Of a stretch of DNA of 64,000 nt, positions 45,615 through 57,059 are shown piece by piece (positions within the stretch are counted from its first letter, which is position 1; the number at the start of each line of letters is the position of its first letter). The DNA is taken from the NCBI GenBank assembly GCA_963920635.1, contig OY987305.1:12005153-12069152 (forward strand), written 5' to 3'. The translations under genes and the position numbers were made by a program. The notes beneath the pieces are model-generated. The model was given only the letters and a program-made list of their open reading frames with translations. It searched no databases and was not told the DNA's origin. The stretch is from Pseudeuparius sepicola (lineage: Eukaryota > Arthropoda > Insecta > Coleoptera > Anthribidae).

Positions 45615-46310
45615 AATAATAAAAAATTCCTGGGATTCGACCAATGTTTATTATAGTTAAAATTATTTTTGGTATTTGTTTTTGCTCTTGAAGTATAAAT
45701 TATTATTATTTTTTTTTATAATTATTTTTAATTTCGACACGTGTTTCGGCCTTTAAGCCATCATCAGGTACATATAATTGGACAGTTCTTGTTATATTTG
45801 TTGTTTTTTGTTATCAATAATTATTATTCTATAAGAAAATCAAAATTATGAATATAATAGGAATTATAAAGTTTTTTTGGTGTTAAGATAATACAAATAT
45901 TATTTACATAAAATAAGATGACTTTATATTGTTACTTACATTTTTGAATTTTTGTTGTTCGTAAATTATAAATAATTATTCCAATAGCATGGTATGGATC
46001 TTCCTCCCTCCACAAATTACTTATATTTGTTGTGCATGTTACTTTCTTTAATTTTTACGTACTGTATTATTTGTTTATGTGTTTTGGAGGTAGGGTGTAC
46101 GTTGTTATTTTTTATAAAAGGGTATTTTTTAATTTTTACATCGTGGCAGGTAAAATAGGAATGAAAATATTAAATGCAGGACAGTCGGCGTTTGGAGAGA
46201 ATAAAAAAGGTATGTTTTTCTTATTATAAAGAGCAAAAACAAATACCAAAAATAATTTTAACTATAATAAACGTTGGTCGAATCCCAGGAATTTTTATTA
46301 TTTTTTTATG
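45615..46310 (-). mobile_element. Inverted-repeat element with hammerhead-like motif
   Basis: Terminal repeats of ~80 bp: TTCCTGGGATTCGACCAATG...ACAAATACC-complement at 45624-45695 and its inverse at 46225-46305 (GTTGGTCGAATCCCAGGAA). A hammerhead-like motif lies just inside the left repeat. The layout resembles the Penelope-like element at 39784-40440, but no endonuclease relic was found, so it may be a non-autonomous derivative. The interior is AT-rich. Confidence 0.65.
45735..45767 (-). ncRNA. Hammerhead-like motif with all core bases present
   Basis: Minus strand: CTGATGA, stem II GGC/GCC around TTAAAG, GAAA, then CACGTGTC. ACACGTGT is a perfect palindrome serving as minimal stem III, and GTC is the canonical cleavage triplet. 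Such palindromic stem III motifs are thought to work as dimers in Penelope-like repeats. An extra U follows CUGAUGA, as in the copy at 40358. This is the best-preserved ribozyme candidate in the window. Confidence 0.6.
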
Positions 46311-48175
46311 TTACTATCAGAGGTAGACATTAAATAAGGTTGACAATATTAAAAAGAAATTATAGAAAAGAGGGTCTGCAAACCACGAAAAACAATATTC
46401 CTTATAATTCCTTCCTGAAGATGCCATTATGTTAATGTCTTATATTAACTTAATTTATTATAAACTTGTAAAGTACATCCATTAGGTTATGAAAAAACAT
46501 CTTTTAAATTTAAACATTGCATTAAAGTGGGGGGGACACCACAAAAGGCGTAGGTACTTAGTATAAATCAGCGTCCTTTCGCGTTCCATGTAAAATTTAA
46601 AAAAGAATATTAAAATTCTGGCCGTTCCTTTGAATATGCATGGCTTCATCGTTTTAAAACGGTCCCAATTATTTTCTAAGTATAATTTCCGGAAAAACAA
46701 CCCTCTCTCAAAGGCTTCTTTGAGGTAGCAATTCGTATCGCGGTTCGCAAATGCCTTTCGTGCTATATTGCCAAAAGCCCTTTTGTCCTCTCGCAAACTA
46801 AATGCAGGCTCTCAAACGATTTATTTAAAGAACGATTTGTAAATTTACCATCCTAATTATTTGATTCTAGGATTATAGATTTTTCTTGTATGCGTTACTT
46901 ATTTAATTAATAATATTTCAATTTATAATAGAAACGTGGATATAGCAATTTACACTAAGCGGACGTGAGGTTTGCAGTCAACGGTTGGTTAATTCATTTT
47001 AAATTCTGCACAATTTTATCTTGTAAACATAGCTATCATTTTAACAATTCAAGAAAAATACCGTGACATGAACGCATTATTATAATGTTCTTTGTACATC
47101 ATCCAATTACTAAACATTTCCAGCAGGAATATAATACCTCATGTGTAATGTATTTTATATTCCATTATATTTGAAGATTTATTATAAGACAAGCAAGAAC
47201 ATACTTATGTTAATGCTTACTCATTATTCTTCCAAAAACTACCTTGCCAGAAAACTGAAACTTTCCGACTAATGCAATTATTTATTATTCGCAATACCAA
47301 TAGTACCTATATGATTATAAGATGCATAGAGGGGAGCTTACACGATTTAATTTCTCAGGATTATCTAGGTGTACCTACTTAAGGCAGACCGTAAATTGTC
47401 AATTTCCCCCACTCTATGGATCAAGTTGGTCTAGGAAAACCCAATTTGCCGCGAAAATTATTTCTTAATTAGGCGAAATTTAGTAAAATTGCAAGGAAGG
47501 GTCCTTCAAAAGCGTAATTTAAAATTAAGTACTTCGGCCCCTCCAGAACATATAATTTTCGAGTTAAGCAAGGTGAGCCCTAAAGAGACCCTTATAATAA
47601 TAATAATAATCATTCTTGTCAGTTTTCGAAACGCCACAAGTAGGAAGGTAAGCAGAATTTACTCTTTGCCTATCTTTACGAAAGAACAAAGATATAAAAC
47701 TGCCAAATAAAAAATAGCCAAGCACCTCCATTACAACAATTTTTACTTTTTTTTTAATTATGCTACTAGGTAGCACTCTTAACTAAATTATTCAAAAAGC
47801 GGATATATTGTCAAAATTGTCAATTTACTTAAACCTCAGTTCAACTGAAAAAGTAAGATTTACGAAAGGCAAAATATGTATATGCTCTCAACTGTAAGTA
47901 CCTACTTTGTAAAAAAATGATGAATTTACTACGTGTTTATAAAGTAATGTACTGTTCGACCTCGATAAGTTTTAAATTAGTACTTTTTGTAACAAGTGAT
48001 TTTAGTGTTTTTTGGCATGAGTGTGGTACTTTTTTGAACGAGCAAAGCGAGAGTATTTTTTAAAACATAATTATCAAATAAAAATTAATGTTTCTTCAAT
48101 AAATCCTGGACCGACCAGTGTTCCAGACAGAATAAATGCAGCGGCAAAGAAAGCTGTCAGGTATGCTGCCAGTGA
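46311..48175. other. MDM1 intron sequence
   Basis: AT-rich. Frames at 46482-46796 (minus) and 47489-47710 (plus) show no recognisable domain. A short (AAT)n run sits at about 47598-47612. No complete element seen. Confidence 0.4.
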
Positions 48176-48275
48176 TGAACAGTGCGTAAAGTGATCTACT
48201 TTACGCACCCATGATTATTTTACGCCCTTTTTATTTTACTTGATGCAATGTAATTTTACGCACTGCCGTACAATA
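48176..48275. repeat. Cluster of TTTACGC motifs with a hairpin
   Basis: GTGCGTAAAGTGATCTACTTTACGCAC forms a hairpin at about 48183-48209, followed by ATTTTACGCCC and ATTTTACGCACTGCCG. Four motifs, in both orientations, lie within 100 bp. It is probably a transposon end or subterminal repeat, but the family is not recognised. Confidence 0.5.
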
Positions 48276-49559
48276 AAGTGTTTCTTGAAAATGTGTTCAA
48301 ATAAGTTGGCTTGATACAAACAAAACTTGAGTTAAGACAAATATCCTCTTTAATAACAGACATAAAGTTTGAAAACCAAAAAGAATCTTGCAAGCTATGT
48401 GTATACAACCTCTTTATGTTTATTTATGAACTAAAATCGATTGAAAAAGCATCAAATCAACAAGCAGTTCCTTTATGTTCTTATTTACATTTTGAAGACA
48501 TGTTTGAATGACAATCTATAATATCCGTTTTTACTGTTTTTGCTCTCGGGCAAAATATCGTTCTATACGTATATATTATATAATATACATTATTATCATC
48601 GCGATTTCGCACAACGACGTCATTTTTACGGCTTCATATTCTCGGGCCTCACACTAAGAATATAAATATTTCGAACCTGTGTTCGGAATATAATTTTGCA
48701 TGCGATGGTCCTCGGATCATACATTTATGCAAGAACACCATTTCCTCCATTTTATCCCGCATCTCGAAGCTCACCGCTATATACACCGTGATCATCATAG
48801 GACAACAATTTTCAAAATCGCTATTGTTATATTTATTACAGTTCTATAGCGTTCAAAACGAACATTTATTTTTCAAGTTTTCGTTATTATATTTCCAACA
48901 TGTTAAAACGAAGGTTAAGATTTTTTTCCGCGCTAGTTAAGTTTATACTGTGGTCATATGCACAAAGGACAGCATCTCAAGCAACGCGCAGTGACGTCAA
49001 GATAATGAGGCAGCGTTCAACAAATTGCAAAGAAAATATTATTTGATTTTTTGTATTTTACAGATTTAATTTGGAGGATATTTACGGTTTACAGCGTTTA
49101 AACAGAAATTTATTTTATTGTCAACATCAAAGTATTTTCAATTGACATGATTTTCTAAAATTATGTGAATATGAAATTATGTTTGCTAATGCTAGTGTAA
49201 TTCTAGAACATTCTGTATTACAAAGCTATATTCGCCCTTTCAGAAACTGGTACATATTATTTCGCGCATAAATAGATAAGAATTTATAACCGAATAAAAC
49301 TGAAAAAGGGCAATAGCCTTCCTGTACACCATTTGATCGTGTATATACGAATATAGAAGGTAAACTAGAAACATGATTAAAATCCTGAAATTAATGTAAT
49401 TAATTTAAATCTCCTATATCTTGTAAATTGCAGTCTTCTTGGATCAATGAATTTATTATTATTATTACTAAACTAATTTGGAATATATTAATGAAAAGCT
49501 GGACTTGCTTAGTTTGTAGGTATACATAATATGCACAATTTGTTTCCCGCTCCAATGAA
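48276..49559. other. MDM1 intron sequence
   Basis: AT-rich sequence; the frame at 48311-48511 has no recognised motif. Nothing could be assigned. Confidence 0.4.
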
Positions 49560-49589
49560 TCAAAACAGAATTCTTAAAAGATATTTTTT

Positions 49590-49830
49590 GGAAAAAATCT
49601 TAGATCACTATAACGATCTTAGTTCCTTTTAAAGATCTTAGAACTTTAAAACAATCTTAGATCTTTAAAAGGATCGAAGATCGCCAAATTCAGATCAAAG
49701 GTCACAAATTTTTGAAACGATCTTTTTAAAAAGATCGTTCCTTAGCGAAACAAAAAAGATCTAGATCTAAGATCAAGATCGCGATCTTAGATCTTTAAAA
49801 CGTTATTTTTTAAATAGATCTGCCCAGCTC
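49590..49830. repeat. GATC-dense degenerate tract
   Basis: Many variants of AAGATCTTAGATC in both orientations occur in ~240 bp (for example GATCTTAGATCTTTAAAA, AGATCTAGATCTAAGATCAA). The tract ends TAGATCTGCCCAGCTCTG. The motif is too irregular for a simple satellite. It may be a degenerate tandem array or a retroelement tail. No coding capacity. Confidence 0.7.
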
Positions 49831-50055
49831 TGCAGTCAATTATAATAATTATATTTACTTATTAACATATCGGGCGAACGTATTTAAAATTATAATGCCA
49901 TAAAAAGTAAATAGCACAGCCGCCATTTGGGAATAGATTCTGTCACATATAGATGCAGCGTCGGGGCGGTTGGGCAGTTTGTTAGCCACTGTATTCAAGG
50001 CAATGCAGTGACGTGTAGTGTACGTTTTTGTACATTGTAGTATATCTGCCATTCT

Positions 50056-51095
50056 AAATTGGGCCCACAAAACTGCAATTCTTTCCAATTTAACGCGCCT
50101 TGTGGATTTTTGAAAAAGTCGTGATATTTAGAAAAAAAAATGGAAATTTATTCTAATCCATCTAAAGTTTATCCAAGTTACAGCGGCAGTAGATATAAAC
50201 ACAGTCACATGACCGCCTTGCGATCGATTACCAGGGTCGGACTAATATGAGATTCCAAGTGGCTTGTAAATCTGGACTAATTATTTTAGAAGTTCTAAAA
50301 TTTGTGTTTCTACCTTACGTGGATCTTTATAAATTTCCTTAAATTAAGTAGCAAAATAAATTTACAGAATATACTGCTCGCGATCCGATCTAAAATATGC
50401 AGGAAACTCGACTGAGGGAAGAGCCGACCCTGCATTCTGCTCGCCGCGTAAACACTTGACATTTTATGATGGCCAGACCAATAAGAGAACAGGTCACGTG
50501 GTGGCCAATGTTTTGATCCACTGCCTCTGTAATTGGATAGACTTTAGCTTCGTTGTTTCTAATTTTAGATAAAAAGTGTAAATACCAAAGTTGGAGGGAA
50601 TTTTATCGCCAATGCGGTTATCATATCGTAATTTCCGGGACAACTGCCATTTTCCAGGTATGACACAAACTTTGTTTTTTTTTAAATGAAACCATAGTTA
50701 TTTCCGTTATTTTTCTGAATGAGTATTATATCGGGGAAAAACTCTAAAAATGCCTGATTTTTTGAGACCAAGCTGGCCAACGGTGGCCTCCATTTTAAAA
50801 AAACGCAAGTTTGTGTCATATCTCGAAAATGACAGCTGTCACGGAAAGTAGGACATGATAACCGCATTGGGGACACAAATTCCCCCAACTTTGGTATTTG
50901 CACTTTTTATCTAAAATCAGAAACAACGAAACTATATACATAGATTAGAATAAATCGTTTTCCAAAATATCTAGTAGGCCATGACTTTTTTCAAAAAAAC
51001 ACAAAGCGCGTTAAATTGGGCCAATAAAACTGCAATTCTTTCCCCATTTAACCTTCCTTCTATTTCCGCTAGTTTCCCAGAGCCCCATACTGAAC
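50056..51095. mobile_element. Eroded foldback copy of the 24797-25554 family
   Basis: The left arm (about 50056-50165) with TTGGGCCCACAAAACTGCAA and CGCGCCTTGTGGATTTTTG pairs with 50980-51090 (CGTTAAATTGGGCC, CATTTAACCTTCCTTC). Central arms CTTCGTTGTTTCTAATTTTA and ATCAGAAACAACGAA pair around a centre near 50730. About 360 bp of unrelated DNA (50165-50528) interrupts the left arm. Tips are degraded (GAGCCCCATACTGAACTGG at the right). Confidence 0.75.
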
Positions 51096-51857
51096 TGGAT
51101 CTTACTACCGCCTTATGTAAATTACAAAATGCCCTGATACTCCTCTATTGATTTCAAATGATTTTCCTGAATACATACATCTCTGATTTCTATTCCCCCA
51201 ATATGGCGTCAAGGCCAATGAATTTGCTCCAATTTTCTCTCAAGAGTAAGTTACATTGCTTGTTGTTGTATTGTATAGTATATGCTCTACTTTTATCCTC
51301 GTGTAACAACACTATAAATTTACAGAAACACCCATGACGTCATATATTATCTAAGGATTATGCAGAACTGTAGCAGCAAAATTTGCGCATCGTCTTGACC
51401 TATAAGCAAACTAACATGCGCCAAGATATCGAATTGCATTCCGGTTGGAACATAGTCAATTGAAACAGAAGATTGCATTATTTACTGCACATGTTGGGAA
51501 CAATAATTGCACAATAATATTTAGCTTCTATTCGCGATAATCAAGATAAACACCTCTAATATATGGGAGTGAAGTACGTGGTGTGGAGTTATAATAGAAA
51601 ATTCTGATTTCTGATTACCAGTTACCCAGGGAAGTGCTTCCTAGGCAGAGGTTAATAACGCTAGGTCAAACCGTTGACTGATCAAACAAAGTGCGAGACA
51701 ATCGATGAAGAAATTACAAATAAACGTATTTTTCCAGCACTGCGGAATCAGCATGTGGTGGTGGTGCCTATATATGAGAAAAAAATTCCACCACCTGAAA
51801 CATGTGGAAGAAAGCGGAATCTAGTAGAAAAAAATATAAACAGGAAAACCAAACCAA
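51096..51857. other. MDM1 intron with an unassigned frame
   Basis: A plus-strand frame (51674-51889) reads TDQTKCETIDEEITNKRIFP and HVVVVPIYEKKIPPPETCGR before entering the MITE. It looks protein-like but matches nothing I know; no splice sites were obvious. Confidence 0.35.
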
Positions 51858-52212
51858 CTAACTGCAATCCGTACGCCTGGCGTAAATAAAACCACGTGTT
51901 CAATAACGTTTCGCGATTGGTCGGTAGGCTATAAAATTTCACCCGACTCGGCAACAGAGACGTACTCGATCGCAAAAGTGTAGTTATGTGGTTTTATCTT
52001 GTTGTTTTCAGCTGTTTAGACACTGCCACCAATAATTTTATCGATGTTTTAAACCATTTTAATTAAGCTTAAGCTTTTCCGAAATATTCTGATGTAAACA
52101 ATTGTAAAACTAAAATTAAATAAAGGTCGTGCCTCAGTGCGACTCTGGCGAATATCTCAAAGCACGTGCTCTTGTTTACGCCAAGCGTAAGATTTGCTCG
52201 ATTTTAGTATAG
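51858..52212. mobile_element. MITE copy 2, partner of 41977-42292
   Basis: Same order and orientation as copy 1: TACGCCTGGCGTAAATAAA at the left, TTTATCTTGTTGTTTTCAG, AAATTAAATAAAGGTCGTGC, and GTTTACGCCAAGCGTAAGA...TTTTAGTATAG at the right. It has an extra ~45-bp AT-rich segment (TTTTAATTAAGCTTAAGC) and a degraded left tip. Both the acceptor-like tract and AATAAA are kept. Confidence 0.8.
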
Positions 52213-54352
52213 CTTCAGTTATGTAGACATGTAAATTTTGATTGAAATTGTATTTTACATCATAGGTATAAAGGAAATTTAGATTTTCGGAAAAAAATTA
52301 TTCAAAGCTGAAACTGCCACAGTCAGACGATGACTGGAAGTTACTAAATTACTTGCAGGATTTTATTAAAAATATCCAACAAAAAAGGGTACAATTCAGT
52401 TTTTGTAGACCAACTTTGATATTTTGTAGAAAAAATAATTTTAGGACAAAAGTTTCCATAATCATTCATATAGAAACCCTTAGTTTTTGAAATAGAGGGC
52501 GTTCAAAAAATAATTGTGAATTAATTTTGTGAATTTCGCTACCAGTTCCCGTGCATGGAAATGACTTTTCCAAATATGTCAAAAATTAATATACCCTCGA
52601 AAGTTTTAGAAAAAACTTTCTCTTAGAAATAGATACTAGAAACTAAAACACTAACCGAAATTTTTCAAAAGCTGTTGGCGTAGAAATAAGGGGCGCTAGT
52701 TATCCCCCAGGCAAGCCACTGGTTAATCTCAATTGACAGTTCTTCAGCGTACTTATGGCCTTGAATACCTATTACTACATACGAGTTTGAAGTCGATATC
52801 TCTTTTCATTACAAAGATAAAAAATAAAAAGAAAATATGAAAATGATTTTTTAAATGCTCTGTATCTCGAAAACTAGTGGTTTGTACACCCACTTTCACT
52901 TTTACTCTTTCTAAAAAATGTCAAAGTTTATCTACAAAAACAGAGGACACAGTATAAAAATATAGAAACCTATCCTTACTGAAAATAGAAACGACGCATG
53001 ATAGTTATGTTCAGTAATTTTTTGGACAATTCTTCAAATTTACATACCGAATAGCACAAAATAGCCGTGGCTGCTGAAGAACAAAAACATATCTCTTGAT
53101 GTACCTAATTAGCATCGTTATTTAAATGCAAATAAGAAATAATCAAAGTTTTCGTTCCTCTTTCAGAAAGACGGCAGGAAATCTGCCCATGACTTCACAG
53201 CACTCTCACTTCCACTAAAAATCCTGACTTCCGGTTAAGCCGGAAGCCCTGAAAATCTAAAATTACTATGTCCCATAACAGAATGTTCAGTTTGTTGTGT
53301 ATAAATACCAAGTTACCTGATATACCTAAAACGATATTTATGTTCGAACCCGGTGTTCAAGTTTTACCATACAAACAAAACTTCCACACGACCTATAGTT
53401 TCCGGATATGTACCTACTTTCTCGAAATACGGGGGAACGATTTGATTTGATTTACGTCTAGGGAATGGAAGGATCAAAATTGGGTTTTCCTTCCGGAAAA
53501 ATTTAGGTGGCGCCGTGGCCTGGAAATTTGATAAATGCGAGGGAAAATCTAGGTAATTTCGTTTGAGAATGGGTATTTTTCATTTCGACGGCATAGAAAT
53601 CAAGCGAGGAAAGCGATACGTGGTATACCAACTGGCTTGGTTTTCTCTACCAGCAGCAGTTCAAAGCGGTGTGTTGCTATAACTTTACTTCTAGGTCTTC
53701 CATCCGCTTGTCCATAGGAAGTGCTGCATTTTTTCATGATTCGGGTAATGCTTAAACTTAGATGACTCTACTTATAAGCATAAGAAGAGAATTCTTAGTA
53801 GTTTTTCATACATAAATAAGTTAATACTTAGCCCACCACATCTATATTTTAACTTCTTCCCAAAAATTCTCCTCTTAGAAAGCTCACTAATGTCAATGAG
53901 GTGCAGAATATCTAACCAAACGAGAGTCACAACATTAATAACGCCAAAAGGCAACATTAGTACAGTTAAAAGATATATTATATTCTTTTAATTGTGACGT
54001 TAGGTACTTATATTCATTTTATGGTTTAGATTAAACCAAATAAAATATATTGGGAGAGAAGAAGCATTTTTTGTGGTAATTAATAAATTTTGTTTGCATC
54101 TTCCGAAAGCACTTTAGACTTTTTAAATGTTTCATTATTGGGTAGACTAGTTTACAGGGTGTCCCAGAAAAGAAGGCAACAATTAACCCTACATTCTTGA
54201 TGTCAAAATATGGCGATTTAACCACACTTACCTATATTCAAAAATGATCCCTTTAAAAGATTCAGGGGGTTACAGTTGAATCTTGAAAATGTGGTTTTGG
54301 TTATGTTTTTAAATTGACAAAAATATAACCAAAAAAAAACGATATATAGAGG
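52213..54352. other. MDM1 intron, probable eroded element arms
   Basis: About 52400-53260 has phrases typical of the inner arms of foldback elements (GAGGGCGTTC, TGCTCTGTATCTCGAAAAC, ACTTCCGGTTAAGCCGGAAG), but tips and a partner arm could not be matched. A CAGGGTGTCCCAGAAAAG tip preceded by TA occurs at 54154. No exon recognised. Confidence 0.35.
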
Positions 54353-54377
54353 CCGCGGTGGCGTCGCTCGTACCGGC

Positions 54378-54454
54378 GCTGACTTTTTAGACTTCATGTT
54401 TTTCTGCCTTCGATCGACCTTGGCTCGAACCGATGTCGAGGCAGACGCATGCAC
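54378..54454 (-). CDS. Possible exon, basic Lys/Arg-rich
   Basis: Minus strand: a pyrimidine-rich acceptor (GTTTTTCTTTAAAG) precedes an open stretch reading HASASTSVRAKVDRRQKNMK then SKKSAP, followed by a moderate donor GCGCCG|GTACGAG. GC content is above background. The start phase does not fit a direct join from the exon ending at 61006 (phase 0), whereas that exon joins the exon at 41026 without it. It could be a cassette exon needing another partner, or chance. Confidence 0.25.
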
Positions 54455-55813
54455 ATGTCTTTAAAGAAAAACACCGCTATGGCCAAGAGCGCTGGACAAA
54501 TGTGGGTTCACGGTATTGCTCCTAAATACGCTTTATCCGTGTGATTTACTAATTGTCCTACACTCACTGGGATTACTACGGTTTTCTAAGGTTTTCCGTA
54601 GTACTTGAGCGAATGCTATCCTAGTTCTATCGGGAAAAAAGTCGGCCCTAGCCGCAAATAGCAACGAACACAAAATAATAGTAATTGCCCCCCTCCCCCG
54701 CACAAGCATGTGGTTGCTTCTGGGGTACTCCTAGTTTGGAGTATTGTGAGGGTGAGAATTATTATTATTAGATACCTACATTACCAAATGCAACTTGTTT
54801 TGATTCATGATTTTAAAAAGATATTATTGTTGTCAAATTCAAGGTTTCCAGTTTTTTCATACGATTTAGGCTATTTTGTAAATATAAGTATCCCAAAGCA
54901 TATATACGATATACGAACTATTTATTATACATACAAAATAGAAAAGGCTAAATTTATAAAAAATGCCAATGTAAACAATAATAACTCTTCTTCGTCCCCC
55001 GACCCGCTAATGTAGAAGCAAAATAAAACCGTGTTATTTGTATTAGCGTGAGTCATCTATTCCTATCTATCGTTGCCAAAAACCGATTTGTGATATTCTA
55101 CTGTTCCCCTGTATGTTTTAAGGGAAGTATTTTTGAATATAGGTAAGTGTGGTTTGAATGTAGGTAAGTGTGGTTAAATTGACATATTTTGACGTCGAGA
55201 ACCTACGGTTAATGGGTTGGTCTCTTCTCGGTCTAAATATCCAGTCCAAAATAGGCATCACTTAGCACTTACGTTTTGTAGAATTACGAGTTACGAGTTA
55301 GCCATAAAATAGTTTGTTTGGTTCCATGGGAAATAACTGCGAAACCCCTAAATAATCCCGACCATATCAAACATGAAATCTGCACGGCGTGTAGTTTGAA
55401 ACTGTCTGGCCAAACCACATTGTTTCGTCCGAAAAAACTAGCTGTTGGCTTTTGCGTCAGGACTATTTACACTATTGCGATCGGACCATTCCTTTCTTAA
55501 TTAAAAAATTGCCGGTGCATGAAAAGAACAAATTGAATTTATGGTTCCTGCGTTCACAATAATCATCGCAGCTAGCTGTTTGGATGTGGAAGATTACATT
55601 TACACATTTTTTATTAGTAATATAGTAGCTCAGTTGAACGCTAACAGGTAATAATTGGCCATAGAATGATTCCCCGTTAAAACAGAATGAAATCGTTCAG
55701 TTAATAAACAGTTTGTTAATTATCTTTTATTACTTCCGATCTCTTGCATGGGCTAAAATGAACAGGAATTTCAATTCAAAAGGAGCGCACTACTTCATTT
55801 TTTTAGGTACCTA
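54455..55813. other. MDM1 intron sequence
   Basis: No complete element. ATAGGTAAGTGTGGTT(T/A) is repeated at about 55139 and 55161 and its complement ACCACACTTACCTATA lies at about 54221, bounding TTGACATATTTTGACGTC against GATGTCAAAATATGGCGA; this may be one TIR element of about 54154-55205 of which the left tip TA-CAGGGTGTCCC survives. Frames at 54710-55015 and 55318-55500 are unassigned. Confidence 0.35.
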
Positions 55814-56475
55814 CCTCAGAGAAATAACCAAGGATAGAGGGAGGAAGAACAAAAAGTAAACAGAGCCAACATCTTTTTGAGTGATGCCACGTACTCCATT
55901 GTTCACAGCATTTCATTTCAAAATAGACGGTTTAATAATGGGATTAAATGAAGGCACACCTCCCATAACGCTAAATTGACAATAATTGTAGCTATTAATA
56001 ATTCCTTGTATGTAACAATTTTAAACTAAAACTAAATCGCGCTGTAATTATAGTAGCTAATTATCACTTTAAGAAAATCGTCAACAGATACCTCAAACCG
56101 AGCAACATGGCAACGCCGCTGTTGCCGCCGCGTTCATTACTCGGCGGTATTTGTTTTATGTTTGTCCAGCGAGTCAAGTTTTTTGATTGTTTACGTATGT
56201 ATTTTTCGTGTTTTCAGTTGTTTTTCTGTTAATTTATATAGACTATTTATTAGTATTTAGGATATAGTGACTGATTTTGTATACAATGGGATGCAGAAAG
56301 TATGCGGTGTGTGGACAAATTGATATTTCTCAGGATATAATCTATCACAGGTAAACGTTGTACACAAGGCCATAATGTTTGTTTACTTCGGTAAATATGC
56401 ATAAGATGTTGGTTGACTACAAACGGGTTCATTTTGATGCTTTTGCTCCTTCTATCCTTGGTTATTTCTCTGAGG
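55814..56475 (+). mobile_element. P-like TIR element carrying a THAP exon
   Basis: CCTCAGAGAAATAACCAAGG (continuing ATAGA) at the left pairs with TCTATCCTTGGTTATTTCTC at the right, giving TIRs of ~30 bp. A second shared motif, CCAACATCTT, lies ~50-65 bp inside each end. Subterminal repeats and a THAP-encoding exon are features of P-superfamily elements, and the TIR recalls the GAAATAACATAAGG of the Drosophila P element. No matching 8-bp target duplication was found. Length 662 bp, so most of the transposase is gone. Confidence 0.55.
56286..56350 (+). pseudogene. THAP-domain first exon, P-like transposase remnant
   Basis: ATG opens MGCRKYAVCGQIDISQDIIY H and then meets a donor CACAG|GTAAACG. 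This is the opening of a THAP zinc finger (M-x-Cys...Cys...HR). The usual Cys at residue 6 appears as Tyr; the second Cys pair and the AVPTIF end would be in later exons, which are not present within the TIRs. Probably a remnant left by internal deletion of a P-like transposon. Confidence 0.5.
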
Positions 56476-56638
56476 TATAAATACCTACACATAGCAATTA
56501 TTACAGCACACAGCAAATTTTATATTATTATTTATATTTCTCGATTTATACAGTTGGATATAAGGAAACGTTGAATAAAAAATGAGGAAGGAATAATAAA
56601 ATTCTTTAGTTAATCGAGTCACGTCATTTTTTCAACAG

Positions 56639-56923
56639 TTAATTAAATCCAATATCCCATTGTAGAGGAATATACCCGCCAATTAAAGAGTTAATTCCAG
56701 ATTTCAAATAGTGATAAATATAGCAATTACAGTCTGCAAAGATGCGTAATTTCTTTCCATATTTAAACTCAAAACCTGCTTCTTCACACTCTATCGCGAC
56801 ATGTTGTTTATTTGAAAAGAAAATCTTTAAAATTGCAATCGCCGATAAAACAAGAACCGCCAGAAGATAGAAAATATACGCTATATTTTCTGTGCCCCAG
56901 AACTTTATTATTTGAAACCACAA
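56639..56923 (-). CDS. Unrecognised 94-codon frame with a membrane segment
   Basis: The frame starts MWFQIIKFWGTENIAYIFYL and has a hydrophobic stretch at about residues 14-36 (AYIFYLLAVLVLSAIAILKI), followed by HVAIECEEAGFEFKYGKKLR and a Cys-containing tail (FADCNC). It reads more like protein than random frames here, and the frame stays open upstream. I know no match. It could be a small membrane protein, an intronic gene or a transposon fragment. Confidence 0.25.
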   Translation of the reverse strand: MWFQIIKFWGTENIAYIFYLLAVLVLSAIAILKIFFSNKQHVAIECEEAGFEFKYGKKLRIFADCNCYIYHYLKSGINSLIGGYIPLQWDIGFN

Positions 56924-57059
56924 AGTTCTTCAAAAAACGATGGACAGCTTTATAGAGCAAAAAGAACATTCAAAATCAACATACCTACATACATTATTGG
57001 TATAGATCCTATATTTTTACAAATTGTATTTCATTTGTTTTCTTATACTCTTTTATCGG

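Noticed and set aside
46240..46290. GGTCGAATCCC resembling a tRNA B box
   Set aside because: It lies within the terminal repeat of the 45615-46310 element; no A box at proper distance and no cloverleaf.
54378..54454. Direct join of this possible exon between the 61006 and 41026 MDM1 exons
   Set aside because: The start phase is wrong for a direct join, while the flanking exons join each other in phase without it.
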